From positions 689,134 through 753,133 of the forward strand of contig JANPYM010000004.1 of NCBI GenBank assembly GCA_025890175.1: a stretch of DNA of 64,000 bases, in the 5' to 3' direction. The translations under genes and the position numbers were made by a program. Numbering within the stretch: position 1 is the stretch's first letter; each line of letters opens with the position of its first letter. The stretch comes from Ciborinia camelliae (lineage: Eukaryota; Ascomycota; Leotiomycetes; Helotiales; Sclerotiniaceae). The notes below the pieces were generated by a model. It saw only the letters and a list, made by a program, of their open reading frames with translations. It did not search any database and was not told the DNA's origin. Below, one piece after another: positions 1 to 12,077 of this stretch.

Positions 1-740
1 CCACCTTGCCTCGGTCATATATAGCACTTGTATGAGATCCGATATGCTATGCCACCTATTCGGGATGAAAATTACCATGGTTTCGAAGGATGACATACCT
101 TGGTTGCTGTCTTGGACTCTACCTACAATAATAGGTACTACCTGATGTAGTTGCGTAGAAACTAGATCGGAGAAATGTTTTCCCGCCCTTTCCATCCATA
201 ATCCGTTATTAATAATTGCATCGCGGGAAAACTGTTATTCGCCCATGAATACGGAGCTGTTGGATGTGTTCTTCCCAATAACTTTGTGCTTGCATACAAT
301 AACGAGTTGGTTCCAGTGAGATGTAAATTTTTGCATTATTAATATTGTTGAGGATTTCCCCTCCATAAAAATGCCACTTTTTGCGACCACCAAGCTCCAA
401 TCAGCAGATTGCTCACACCATTCACAACTCTTGGAACTGGTTTGCAGCTCGACTATAATCCTGTGACGGAGGATGACAGTGCATGCAAAGTTGCTCGCAG
501 TCATGATAGCTTATTTTAGGATGCATGCAATTATCGAAAAGTTTATTATCGGGTAAGATCAAAAATCACGCGGTGAAATAATGCATTCATGGTTCCTTCC
601 ATCTTTGACTGCTCCTAATAAAACTCGTGAAGAGCGACAAAAGAATATTTAAAACAAGCATCTCAATACTTTCAGACCTTCCAAATGCTACTGACGTTTA
701 AAGCATCATAAGCTGTCGGTGAACATCTACCCACGTAAGA
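1..740. other. Intergenic, no gene seen
   Basis: The only open frames are two overlapping minus-strand ORFs (209-504) that shadow each other and show no domain or fungal coding character. The last 100 bases before 741 are AT-rich and are presumably the promoter of the alcohol dehydrogenase. Nothing else is recognised. Confidence 0.6.
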
Positions 741-2075
741 ATGCTCGCAAAAGCAATCGTGAATTATGCCCCAGTAGACGGGAACATGGTCTGGATAATC
801 CAAGAGGTCGAATTAGATGAAACTGGGGACGATGAATTACTGGTAGAAATGATTGCGACTGGTATATGCCACACGGATATATTCTATGGGACATTGCCAG
901 AAGGAGACATGGGGACATTTCCGAAGATAATGGGCCATGAAGGTAGGCGCTCTATTCTATGACTCTAGGTTCCTGCCTTGCATATACTTTTGCTCCTTGG
1001 CCATTCAGGTGCTTCTCTAAACGATTCCAATTACTGATACCTATAACCTATTAGGTATTGGATGGGTACGAAAAGTAGGTAGCAAAGTGAAGTCCGCTCG
1101 GGAAGGCGATTGCGTCTCTCTCACCACCTCATCCTGCAGTACCTGCAAACTATGCAAGAAAGGACATCCTACAAGCTGTGAAAACTTCGGACCGCTGAAT
1201 AACGGTCAGCCGTTTGGGTTTAAAACAACGGAGGACGGCATGTCACAACTCATTGGCGGTTTTTACTTTGGGCAATCTAGTTTTGCAAGCTGGTCTAATG
1301 TGAAGGAATCATGTGTGGTCAATATTTCCAATCTTGTTTCAGAGAATGAAGACTTCAGCGCACTCGCTCCACTGGGTTGTGCGTTTCAGACTGGTGCTGG
1401 TACTGTCACGAAATCGGGAGCAGCGACATCAGATGACTCCATAGTCATTATTGGCATGGGAGGAGTTGGTTTGAGTGCGACAATGGTAAGCTGCTAGTTT
1501 TTGGGGTTACATAAGTTTCTAACGTCTAGGAAAGGCAGCCAAAAGACTCAAATGCAATCCCATTATCGCTGTTGATTGCATATCATCAAGATTGGAGTGG
1601 GCGGAAAGCCTTGGAGCTACTCATACAATTAAACCAAACGAAGTCGATTTTGAGACCGAAGTTAGACGTATTACGGACGGCTTTGGATCCACGATAACTA
1701 TTGATACAACGGGTTCCGTTCCTTTGGTGAAAGCTGCCATAGAGGTCACGGCGAAGATGGGGAAGATAATACTTGCCGGGACGCCTCTTCTCACAGCAGA
1801 TATCTCATTTCCTTTTCTTCCTTTTCTTGGCGCAGGCAAAACTATTGTGGCGTCAATAGAAGGTGATGTTATTCCTGGCCAGGTATGTCTTTTTCTCCCG
1901 GCCCAATGGGCTAGGCTGATGAACCACAAAGTTTATACCAGAAATGATCAAATGGTACAAGAATGACGAATTCCCTATCAATCAAATCGTCAAAACGTAT
2001 AGAGTGGATGATTTTGCGCAGGCTATATTTGACATGCAATCGGGCAAGACTGTGAAGCCTGTCTTGCTTTGGTAG
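741..2075 (+). CDS. Zinc-dependent alcohol dehydrogenase (aryl/benzyl-alcohol dehydrogenase-like)
   Basis: A medium-chain NAD(P)-dependent, zinc-containing alcohol dehydrogenase of about 374 aa, the usual family length. Exons: 741-942, 1055-1485, 1535-1882 and 1932-2075. The third exon must use the AAG acceptor ending at 1534; the TAG five bases earlier would break the frame. Visible features are the catalytic-zinc ligands C43/H44 in GICHTD, H66/E67 in GHEG and C176 in GCAFQTGAG, four structural-zinc cysteines (95, 98, 101, 109) and the Rossmann motif GMGGVG at 201-206, followed by a nucleotide-binding VD. It probably interconverts an alcohol and an aldehyde in the cytosol; the family suggests aromatic or benzylic substrates, but this cannot be read from the sequence. 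The neighbouring gene converges on it, and no cluster context indicates a pathway. Its start is the first ATG in frame. Confidence 0.92.
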
Positions 2076-3255
2076 GGAATTATAACATGGCCATCGTCTC
2101 AGATTTCGTCACGTGGTCAAGGAAAATAACTGAAGGGTAGAATTGATGTCTCGTTCTAGTTCATACCAAGGGAACATCAAATTGTGAAGATCGATAACAA
2201 TGTATATTTTTTGTAAAAGAGCCTGTAAAGCTTTTCAAACCCGATGAAACCACTCTTATGGCTACCAATGGTCCGAAAATATTCAATATAAGGTCCGAGG
2301 GATACTCCGTTGACCCTCTAACTTCCGAAGAATATTTTACCGATGATTGCAGAGCTAGGCACTATAGACTTCCAAGAAATGGCGCCCCAATTCACTCAAA
2401 GAACTGTCATTATTCGCAAGGCGATATGGCAGTGAAGCCGATGGACATAGTAGGCTCACACCGGAGGAGCTTGCATTTCAGAAGTCTAAACCCGACCAAA
2501 AATCGGGTTCAAATGAAATTTGCCAGAGATGGCTTTTTCGAGGTTTCAAATCTCGTCAGCTTATGGAACTTGATGTGATAAGTGAGCGAGAGTTGAGAGA
2601 GTCAGTCTTACCGGATAATCAACTTTCATTATCCAGTCGCTGTCAATGGGATAAATCCGGGACTTCATTCACAATGAGACCTCCATGTTCTGTTGATGAT
2701 CGAGATGACAGACTTAATTTGGGGACTTGATGATAGTTGATTATACTGTAGATGGATGAACAATGTATGCAAAGAGCTGGAATATAGGAAAGGAGTATTC
2801 GAAGTCTTCCCGTACATATTTCAGCTAGGCTGCAGGCCATACAAATCCGCGATTTCAAATGAGAAAATAAGTTTCGACCCTGTACTACAGGGTATCGAAT
2901 GATTCCATAATCGAAGCATTCAATGTTCGAAACACTATCAATCTTTAAGTGAATTTCAATATTTCCAAGTCCATCCAATATTTTAAATCCATTTACTCGA
3001 GTAATGTAGCAAGTCCAAGATAAATATAATCTGAGACAACGAATTCAGTATATCAAACAACTTCTTTGTTGAATTCAATCCGAAATATTGGAAACCCAGC
3101 TTTGATATTCCATTCGAGCTACATGACCTGCACGTATACACTAGTTGTCGCTCTTACCCAAAACCAAAAATCAAATATAATTGCCACTTTGCCATCCCAA
3201 CCAGTGTATCCATAAACCGAACATGTCCATCCACCAAATCCCCACCAGCACCCCC
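2076..3255. other. Intergenic between convergent genes
   Basis: This holds the 3' flanks of the dehydrogenase and the methylcitrate dehydratase. Two ORFs of about 110 codons (2258-2578 plus, 2643-2978 minus) lack recognisable motifs or supporting splice structure. No repeat stands out. Confidence 0.55.
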
Positions 3256-4874
3256 TCATTCCCTATCCGGCACAAACAAATCCACAAAATCACACACCGG
3301 CATGCCAAAAAACTCCATACTCTTCGTTTTTTCCAAAATCATGTCAATTCTCTCTTCACTCAACTTCAACCCTAGATTCTTCCTCGCTTTCTTCTCTACT
3401 AATTCCAAACTTTCTTTTCTCCTCGCATGGCCTAGTGGGAAATGGATTACTGCCTCCTCTAATTCTGTGCCGTCGTTTAGGGTGACTTTGATTGCGTTGG
3501 CCAGACTGCGAAGTTCTTGGTTATGGTAATCTTTTGTAAATTCCGGATCTTCTTTAATAGTGATTTTATCTCTCAGTTCCTCCACGCGAGGATCCTTGGA
3601 CCAGGAACTGGTGTTTTCATAATCCTCTGCTTCGGGTAAAGAGTTTTTGAGAAGAGTAATGGCTATCATATATCCAAGACTGTGATCGCGATCTGAGGGT
3701 GATTGAAGAGCTCCTTGTTTATTCATGATAGCCATTGCGGCTTCCTGGGTGCGGACTCCGATACTCTTGATATCGCTCGTGGACAGTTTCTTTTCGTTCA
3801 ATTCTTCGCGGATTGATAGTGCGGCTTCAAGTGCAGTCATGCCATGACTTTCAGCCGTATAGACTTTGAAAAACACGTTTTCGATCACGGATGTTCCGAA
3901 TGGTCGTGGGAGATCAAATGTATCACCCCTGAAAAGAACATCATAGAAACCCGATCGAGGAGCACTCAGCGCGGTTTTCACACCTGGCTGTCCCGTCTTC
4001 GCCATAAGCGCTAACTGCACAGCCCTCATACACGCATCGCCCGCCGCCCAATTTTTTCTCGGGCCAACATTAGGTGCTTGACGATATGCACGAAGAGGAT
4101 TACCGTCGATCCAAGCGTGGGAGACGGCGGCTTTGGCTTGTTCCTTGGGAAGACCCATGAGCCAGGATACGACGGCTGTGGAAGCTACTTTTACGAGAAT
4201 GACGTCGTCAAGACCGGCTTTGTTGAAGGCGTTTTTGCCTTGGAAACAGCCTTGGATTTCGTAGGCTTTGATGAGAGCAATGAGCACGTGACGCATGGTG
4301 AGGATAGAGTCTTGGTCTTTTTTAGAGATGGCTACGCGTGTGAGGACGTCGGCTGTTGATAGGATGGCTCCGAGATTATCTGGAGGGATAGAGTGTTAGC
4401 AGGTTTATTCCGTACATGAAGAAAGGGGTCGGCAAGCGTACCGGATGGATGGGTCCACTCAGCACCCAAAAAGGCATCGTTATGGTTGAGATATCTAATC
4501 ATTGCACCCATATCAAAAGCCCCCTTCACCATATCAAGCTGGTAGTTTGTTCCCGGTAGCTTGAAGCCATTGGGAATGGTATCAGGAGAAGGGAAAGTAG
4601 GTCCGACAAGTTGAGAGAGTTCGGAACTCGTGGTGATGCTTTCGAGACCAGCTCCAATAGCATCAAGTAAAGCTGCAGTGGCACGTGTCCATGCTTGAGG
4701 AGAGGTAATCTCGAAACCGTATGTATAGTTGACGATCTTGGTGATTTCTTCATCGTAGCATGTGACGCCGTTTCTGTCTACTTTCACACCCTTCGTCCTG
4801 CGAGGGAGTGAGGCCATAGAGGCAGAAGTTTGAACTTCTATCATCTTCATGATGAATGTTGTTAAATTTGACAA
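3256..4874 (-). CDS. 2-methylcitrate dehydratase family protein (MmgE/PrpD)
   Basis: A two-exon gene (exon 1 4874-4442, exon 2 4379-3256) encoding about 518 aa, matching fungal MmgE/PrpD proteins. Family traits include the EW-HPSDN-GAIL segment assembled across the intron (CCG donor side, ATAAT acceptor side), the AVSHAWIDG..R.YRQAPNVGPRKNWAAGDA block, and the C-terminal HFPLGH..RR segment that binds substrate carboxylates in related enzymes. The expected role is dehydration of 2-methylcitrate to 2-methylaconitate in the methylcitrate cycle that removes propionyl-CoA; fungal members are often annotated only by family, so the exact substrate is inferred. The start could instead be an in-frame ATG at 4850 or later, near MASLPRRT. 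No clear mitochondrial presequence is seen, so the compartment is uncertain. Confidence 0.9.
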
Positions 4875-7600
4875 AAAGAAAGAGAGTAAGAGTAATTGAT
4901 AGAATTGAAAAGAGGATGAAAAGAAGACGAAAATGGGAACAAAAATGGAGAAAATGACACGACGGGAGAAGATTTAATATATCATTGCACTCTGAAGGCA
5001 CTTGGCTCACAATGCAAGATCTACCGAGGAATTTCTGATTTCCGTAGAACACCTGGTCCAATGGTTATTTTGATCGTCAGAGTGAACAACGAGGCGATCA
5101 AACTATGGTAGCCAAACCATCCAAGTATCTCAGGGCGTACAAGCTGAGTGCTCGCTAGAATTTAGCTTGCAGGGTGTTGTCAAACATCAATAATAATAAT
5201 AATACAATACAGTCTGGTATTTCTCTGCTTATTCTTGATTTCTCAAAACAGATCTACCCACTTCCTCGCATCTCTTTTGAAACAAGACCAGAAAGAATCT
5301 TGTGAACAATTTCAGATGGCAGACGTGTCGTGTCGTGTCCCCGTTCCGCTTTCTGCATACGATACATCGAACATGCATATTTCCCCACTCCGTTCGTTGA
5401 AGCCATTAGCCACTGGTGATTGGCCCAGGCCAAGCCACATTGCTTGTACAAATTGTGCGGCTACGCATGAAAATTTTATGACTTGGCCACGCTGGATGAT
5501 GTGGATTAATTACCTACCTAGAGATACCTAGATAGGTAATAGTAAGGTAGGTATTCTCGAATCCATCTCCTGTTCCTCTCCTCTCCAAAATGTAAGATTA
5601 TAATTTATTTATTATTATCGAGTTCTTCACTTCATCTTTCTGATAATTCAACGAATGACGTGAGGTTACTAGCCAATAGAATCCGAAGAAGAACGCTGAT
5701 TCTTCCATCTATTGGCAATGCGGGAGGGACGAATTAACCCCCAACCTGGCGCTAAAAGAAAAGCCATCTACCATGAGTACTTTCCCCGATTTGTTTACTA
5801 CATCCTGTTTTCCAGATATCAGAAGTATGAACCGCCTCATGAAGCAATACAATCAGAAGATACTTACATTCCCCGACGAAACTCTCGCCGCTTCTTCAGG
5901 TATTCAAAAGGTACTAAAGCCAGACTTTTTGGGGTCGTGTATTATACGGCATTCCAGAACTTTTCTTTTTCGAAACTGGGTTGATATAGAACCCGATCGG
6001 GATGGGGAAAAGACGATATTCACCTAGGAGATCTCGGTTCGAATCACAGATTCCCAGTTGGTCATTTCTTGGATGGGAGGTGAGTCCAAATTATCAAATG
6101 GACTGCGAATACAATGCAAATTGGTTCAGCATGACTGAAAATGTGAAAGGCGTTTGTCGACCTTCCAGTACCTAATACACAATGGACCATCCTGCGGCAT
6201 TGAAAAGGCAAAGGCGACGGATTGAATCCAATTGGCATATATATATATATAGAAATTTGGCTCAGGATATCACTCGAAAGCCTCTTAAGGGATGGATGCA
6301 GACAGATTTCGCGTCTGATTTTGGGTATAATGATCCACTCAACACACTTTCCTATTCAGGAGATGGACAGAATATGGCTATTTGCATGTCGAAACTTTCA
6401 CTGGGTTTTGGTACAAGTATCCAGTCCCAGTTCTAGGTGCGACTGGGCAAGATCCTCTGCCGTCACCAACCCAAAGAGCATTTAATCAAGGCGTTCCTGG
6501 GAGTTTCACAGAAGAAAGGGGAGCTCACCTTTGCCTTCTGAACCCAGGAAGGGGATAGAGAAAGTTTTCCGGGAAAGACATCGCCAGGAACACTTGTTGA
6601 GCTGGCTGCAATTTCAGAGGTATAGTTTGGTATTGATGTTCTAAGGATCAAGAAGATTCGAGCCCAGAACCTAGGTTTCAGACGTCAAGATTGTTACCAT
6701 GTTCTATAGGTGGAGCGAGAGTAAGGTATTGCTTATCACAGGGGAAATGGATGTGTGTTGAAAGAGGCGTGAGAAAGGCTATATGAGAAAGAGTTGGTGG
6801 TTTTTAATATTGGGATGAGACCATGCAATATTTCGTTTAATTTCAACAATGGTATATATATGTATCGTTCCTGTTCTGCCTGAACATTTAGAGCAACGTA
6901 GGCAGTCGGTAGTCTTAAAGTTGATCTGGGATCACACATGCATAGTGCTCCAATTCATTGGGGTACATATCCTAATAAGGTGGAGTGTCATCGGCCACAC
7001 CAACTACAGCGCCCACCAAATACAAATCCCTATAAGTTTGTGAGTTCTTGGTCTATACTCTATAGATATCATGCGCTGCAAGATGATTGCCCGACAATTC
7101 TTGGTTAGTATCCTTAAGTAAGGGTTGCGAAGTAATCCATATATTTCCTAGTACTGTATATGTCTCCAGCAGGCAGACCAAATAAAATATGTTACTTTAA
7201 ATATCATCCACATCATCAACCATAGTCCAACTTCCACCAACATAATAATTCAGGGAAAGAAGTTCGGTACTTTATCTTCATACTGTACTTGAAAAGAATC
7301 TTCAAAAACCTGACGTGCTTAATCGTGGGTCCTGAGGCATGAGCTTGCTCAAAACAAGAAGGTCACCCACGGGTATGGAAAACTACTAGCACCAAAATAC
7401 TTTGCCTGCATCAGCAAGGTGGCATTATCCCACTAGCCTTGCGAATACCCGGCGCGTTGTAATTTGTGAGCGAGAAACGTCATCCATACGGTTTCGGCAA
7501 TACATCCCTAACAAAATACTTTCTTCCGGATATATATCGGGATTGTAGACACCTGGGCAAAAGTTTAACTTTTATTCAAACCTTCATTATTCGGTGATAC
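4875..7600. other. Long gene-free spacer
   Basis: Short ORFs (for example 5235-5531, 5712-6027, 6182-6485) overlap each other in several frames and contain no domain; they look like chance. A short TA dinucleotide run lies near 6238-6250. I see no RNA gene or element ends here. Confidence 0.55.
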
Positions 7601-9605
7601 CGGGAGTGGTTCTGGATTATACATCAAAACCCCGCACCCGTCTCGAACCGCTGCTGAGTCCTGACCCTAACAAGGGCTAGCCATATACGATACGGAACCT
7701 TCTCTTTAAGGTTAATATAGGGGTATAAGACCCTTGTGTAAACGATTCAAATCTGTGGTTTGTATTTAGCTTAGTATAATATAGCAAAAGAGTGTAGAGA
7801 GAACGAAGTTCTTATATTATATAGAATATCTATATACTAATATCTCTATCTCTATATAGCTAGTACTAGCGTAGTAGAATCTTTAAGAATAATATCAAGT
7901 ATTCAACTATAAAAAAGATACTTTTATAATGTTTTTAAAATAAGTCATATAATTATTAGTTTTACAAAGTAAAACTGAGTTGCTAAAACGGCATTAGAGA
8001 TAATTGCGGTTCGAGACAAGTAAAACCTCTATATAAGAATTTATTTTTTCGGCTTCGATCAGGAATTAGAATAAGGATATTTTAGTTAATCTTTAGATCG
8101 AATCCGTAAACTACTACGTAATCCCCCGACAGGGTAGAGATTCGCTGGCTCAACCTGTCTGTCTATCAGGTTCAGGTTGGCATTACCTAGTTGAAACAGA
8201 GTTTAGGCTGACGAATATGAGGCCGATCATGTCTGAATCCTGGATAAAACATACCTACCTACCAGGTAAGGCTGTGTGGCTCGAGTGTAGCTTGTCAGGC
8301 CAAACAAGAAATCTTTAGCCACAATAATAGGTACCTACTAGGTAGTAGGTAGGTACGGTCTTATCTCACCTAGCTGTTGTTAAGTGCTAAACCCTTTTAT
8401 CATGTAGTTTTCTCGCGTGCGGCGTGAGCCGGCTGGGATCGATCAACTGGCTAAACGGACGATATGATTGGGAGAATTAGATAAACCTTGCTACCCCGAG
8501 ATTCCCCGGCCCGTTTTGCGAGAAAATTAGGCTATAAAGGGTTTAAAGCTTAACCTCAGTTAGGTGAGATAAGCCGGTACCTGGGTACTGGGTAGGAATA
8601 GCTTTACCGAATGCCAAGATAGTGAATCTCTCACCCGCGTCACCGTTTTATTATTATTATTTAGATTTTCTTGTTATAAAGATAGATAGTACAAGGGGAT
8701 TTAGGACCAAAAGATACTTAGGAAATCCGTAAATCCTGAATTAAGAACATCGGTGTTTCTTCTAGTAAAAACCTAATAACGAGAGTCGGACCGCAGAGAT
8801 TGTTCTTAGATATTTATATAAAGATTCAAGGTTTAAGGCTGAAGGCTGAAGGCTGAAAATTCTATAATGCCACTCTCCTTTTCCACTTTTATTTCGTCTT
8901 AATTCTATTTCGATTTTGATTTTATATACTATATAATCAATTAAGTATACAAAAAGCTTTATAATGTCTATATAACGTTTAAAAGATTCAGATTATTAAT
9001 CATACTAAATCATTGAGAAATATATCTTGGAAAATAGAAAATGACCATTTATATATTCTCTTTTTCCAACTTAAACCCTAAATCTCGTTACAGTCTGGCG
9101 GGCGAGACTCGAAAGGCGTTCACCGTTTTGATAAAGATCGCACAATCTAATTAGTTATCTTCTGGACTTTCCCTAGGTAGGTATGATTCTCTCAGATTCT
9201 CTGTTTATAATCAAAACGAAATGCATGAACAATCTTTAAAGTTTAAGCAGCCAAGCACATATCTGTAGAATCAGAGCTTGATATGCTTTTGCTTCTATTT
9301 AGAGTTTAAATATTCAAGCATACACCCTTAGATGCATGCGATGGTGGGCAAATAATGCGCATTTTATTTATATTTATCAACGGGCCTGTATAATCATTGT
9401 CATTTCCTGTTATAGTTTGGGAGGTCGATGAACCTGAATTCAATTAATTGAGCGTCAGGTTTCATTGCTTGCTATTCTGTGCTGTGCTTGTACCGTAAAT
9501 TTCAAATCACCATGTTGTATTCCATATCATACTATTGAATCCTCGGGTTTGAAAAGATAACCATTTCTCTTTTGATGGTGCAGTCACTGTTTTCAGTATT
9601 TCAGG
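7601..9605. other. AT-rich, probably decayed repeat DNA
   Basis: Long TA-rich stretches (about 7740-8060 and 8640-9060) contain no ORF above 60 codons and many TpA steps, which is what C-to-T decay by repeat-induced point mutation would leave. The segment around 7640-7740 (GGGTATAAGACCC and flanks) has an LTR-like flavour, but I could not define ends. A clear MITE is annotated separately inside this block. Confidence 0.4.
8356..8577. mobile_element. 222-bp MITE with ~75-bp inverted repeats and TA duplication
   Basis: The left end begins CGGTCTTATCTCACCTA and the right end, read on the other strand, begins CCGGCTTATCTCACCTA. The inverted similarity continues for about 75 bp on each side, through a TTTTCTCGC block (8408-8416 against its complement near 8518-8526). 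TA flanks both ends (8354-8355 and 8578-8579), as expected for Tc1/mariner-type target duplication. There is no coding capacity, so it would need a transposase in trans. It is embedded in AT-rich decayed DNA. Confidence 0.75.
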
Positions 9606-11088
9606 ATGGCTCGGTTAAATTCACACATAGCGAGAATAAGGAGAGTTCTTCTTTTTCTCGCCATCTTTTTCACCGTGTCTAAAGCCAGACTGACCAGCCC
9701 TATACTAACGGAAAATTCAAATGTGGCATTATACTGGGTATGTTGCTATTGATCGGGTAAAAATTCTCTCTAACAAAATATTTTAGGGTCAAGGACCAAA
9801 CCAAAAAGATCTTATTGAGTTCTGTCGGCAGCCATCTGTAGATATAATAATTATCGGGTTTATTGACCGATTTCCGGCTCAAGGAAATGGATGGCCTGGG
9901 ACAAACTTTGGGAACCAATGTATAGGTCTCCCTTATGTCTATCCAGGTCCAGGAAACGATCCATCTCTCGATCGCCTTGATTCAAATTGCACAGGAATGG
10001 TGGCAGATATTCCTATCTGTCAATCAGTTTATGGAAAGAAGATACTTATATCTTTCGGGGGAGGGACCCCTGGTTATGAGCTGACTGGAGCTGCGGATGG
10101 GGAAGCTTTCGCTGATTTTATGTGGGGTGCATTTGGACCACAAACTCGTGAATGGCTTGATAATGGGCTTCCTCGTCCGTTTGATGGGCCGGATAATTTT
10201 CCAGTTGAAGTCGACGGCTTTGATTTTGATGTTGAATATCCGTCACCAGGTATATAAACCAACAGTCACTTGATTTTCTGCTGATTTACTAATGTTGATT
10301 TACCAGATGAGCAAATAGGATATATTGCTATGATCAAAAGACTCCGTAGCTATTTCGCTGGAGCTGAGAAGCGATATTTCATTACTGGCGCTCCACAATG
10401 TGTTGTCCCAGATGCAAATATGGGAAATATGATTGCTGCTACACAATTCGATATGATCTTCATACAATTCTACAACACAGAATGGTGTTCTGTTCGTAGC
10501 TGGGTTAAAGCCAACCCAAACTATTTGAAAAATGGTATCGAGGAATTCAGCTTCTTTAGTTACAACACGTGGGCCAAATTTCTCGTAGGCACAGCAAGTG
10601 CGAATGCAAAACTATACTTAGGAATCTTTGGAGCACCCGTAGAAAACGATGATTATTTGACTGTGGTCGAGATTTCTAGTCTGGTGAAGGCATACTATTG
10701 TCGGGAAAACTTTGGAGGGGTTATGATATGGGATGCTACTTCGGCCGAGGGCAATGTTGGTCCTAAAGGGACATATTATCAAACTACGAAAGATATTCTA
10801 CTGGAATACGGCAATCAATCGGGACTATGTTGCAATTCTTCTTTCGTCCCTGATAGCACTTCACCGGCTACATGTATACCGACGGGTCGAACGGAAACCA
10901 CTGTTAAACCTGGTGTGGCAACAGATTGCGTTTCTTATCACTTGATAAGACCTGGAGATAAGTGCTCAGGTATTGCTGAGGCAGCAAACATCTCTCTGGT
11001 GGATCTATATGACTGGAATCCTTCAGTTGGAGGAGAGGCGTGCACCGGTTTACGTGCGGGTAATTCTGTATGCATTGGTGTCCCCTGA
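9606..11088 (+). CDS. Secreted GH18 (class III-like) chitinase with C-terminal LysM
   Basis: Three exons (9606-9737, 9787-10249, 10307-11088) give about 458 aa. The N-terminus has a signal peptide-like segment (RRVLLFLAIFFTVSKA), so it is likely secreted. The GH18 catalytic signature DGFDFDVE sits at residues 187-194, with the acid/base Glu at 194 intact. The strand motif ILISFGGG precedes it, and a late MIWDATSAEG segment matches the class III fold. The last ~53 residues form one LysM-like module with the fungal pattern YH...GD.C..IA...ISL..LY.WNP...C..L..G..VCIG. It should hydrolyse chitin or chito-oligomers while tethered by LysM, in wall remodelling or in binding released oligomers; which one is not shown. 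Introns are canonical (GTATGT...TTTTAG and GTATAT...ACCAG). Confidence 0.9.
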
Positions 11089-12077
11089 TTTAAAAATGCG
11101 AAGGATTGAAAAAGAGTTTGGGAAACGTTTGGTAGGGAAGGGCTGTATACATAGTACGTTCTCTGAAGGAATGGAAAAGCTCGCACAAGAATGGCTTGAA
11201 AAATGGAGAGAAAGATGCCAAAACCCCCTGTTTTTGAGGAGACGGTTCAGGAGCATAATTACAACCGCGTTATAAGGAAAGTTGAACGGTGGCTGGACGG
11301 TAGGAAAAATGGCGAGAACTGATGTTTGAAAGGGCATTTGTTTGAATAAGCTTATTCCAATCTACGAGGATAACTTTGTCCGCCGTGCGAGATCTGGCAT
11401 AATATTCGAATGTATCTTGTACATTGAAAGTCTTGGTCGGTAAATTAGGGGAATAAACCTCTTCAATATTTGAACCTCAATTGAATAACGACAGTGTTGA
11501 TTTGGTGTATTGAGAAAATAGGTCTTCTCAATCTGAGCAGGACTGTACTTTGAGTTCACAATGAAACCATGGGCCATGGGCCATTTCGAGGGTTAGCTAG
11601 AGGGACATCATAAAATGATTGTGGTGACAAAGCCAAAGAGTTTTTGATGGTATTTTCTTGGAGATATATGATGTTTTCAAGGTTACAAGGCTGGTTGTCT
11701 CGAGGTCATGGAAGGAAGGTACCTAAGTAACATTAGGTTAGGTCGCATTTGTGTTTCCCTTATCAGATCTCGGATCTCGGATCTCGGAAAGTAAACCCAC
11801 CGACTTTTACTGGGGCTGAATAACTCAACTTTACATACGAGCCAATCGATAAGAAACTATTTATATTTATAATTGCAAGGCTGTGAACTTGCAACTTGAA
11901 CGATTCGCTTTTGATTGCGGCCGTTAAATAGGTAATTTATATACTTTGGCAAACAAAGTCACTCGTTCCTTTCTCTTCCTTGTGAAAATTCACCCCTCTT
12001 CGAATCAGTCAACTCATTTGGACTGTACTTGATCATGATCATGGAACTTCAACTTTCGAAAACCACCCTGCATACTA
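11089..12077. other. Intergenic
   Basis: This is the 3' flank of the chitinase and promoter of the chromodomain gene. A triplicated GATCTCG unit (about 11766-11787) and a CT-rich stretch near 11966-12000 are visible. ORFs here are shadows. Confidence 0.5.

Noticed and set aside
2258..2978. Two ~110-codon ORFs between the dehydrogenase and the methylcitrate dehydratase genes
   Set aside because: No motif, no splice extension and no coding-like composition; they lie in 3' flanks.
5712..6485. Cluster of overlapping plus-strand ORFs
   Set aside because: They overlap in different frames and contain no domain; chance ORFs.
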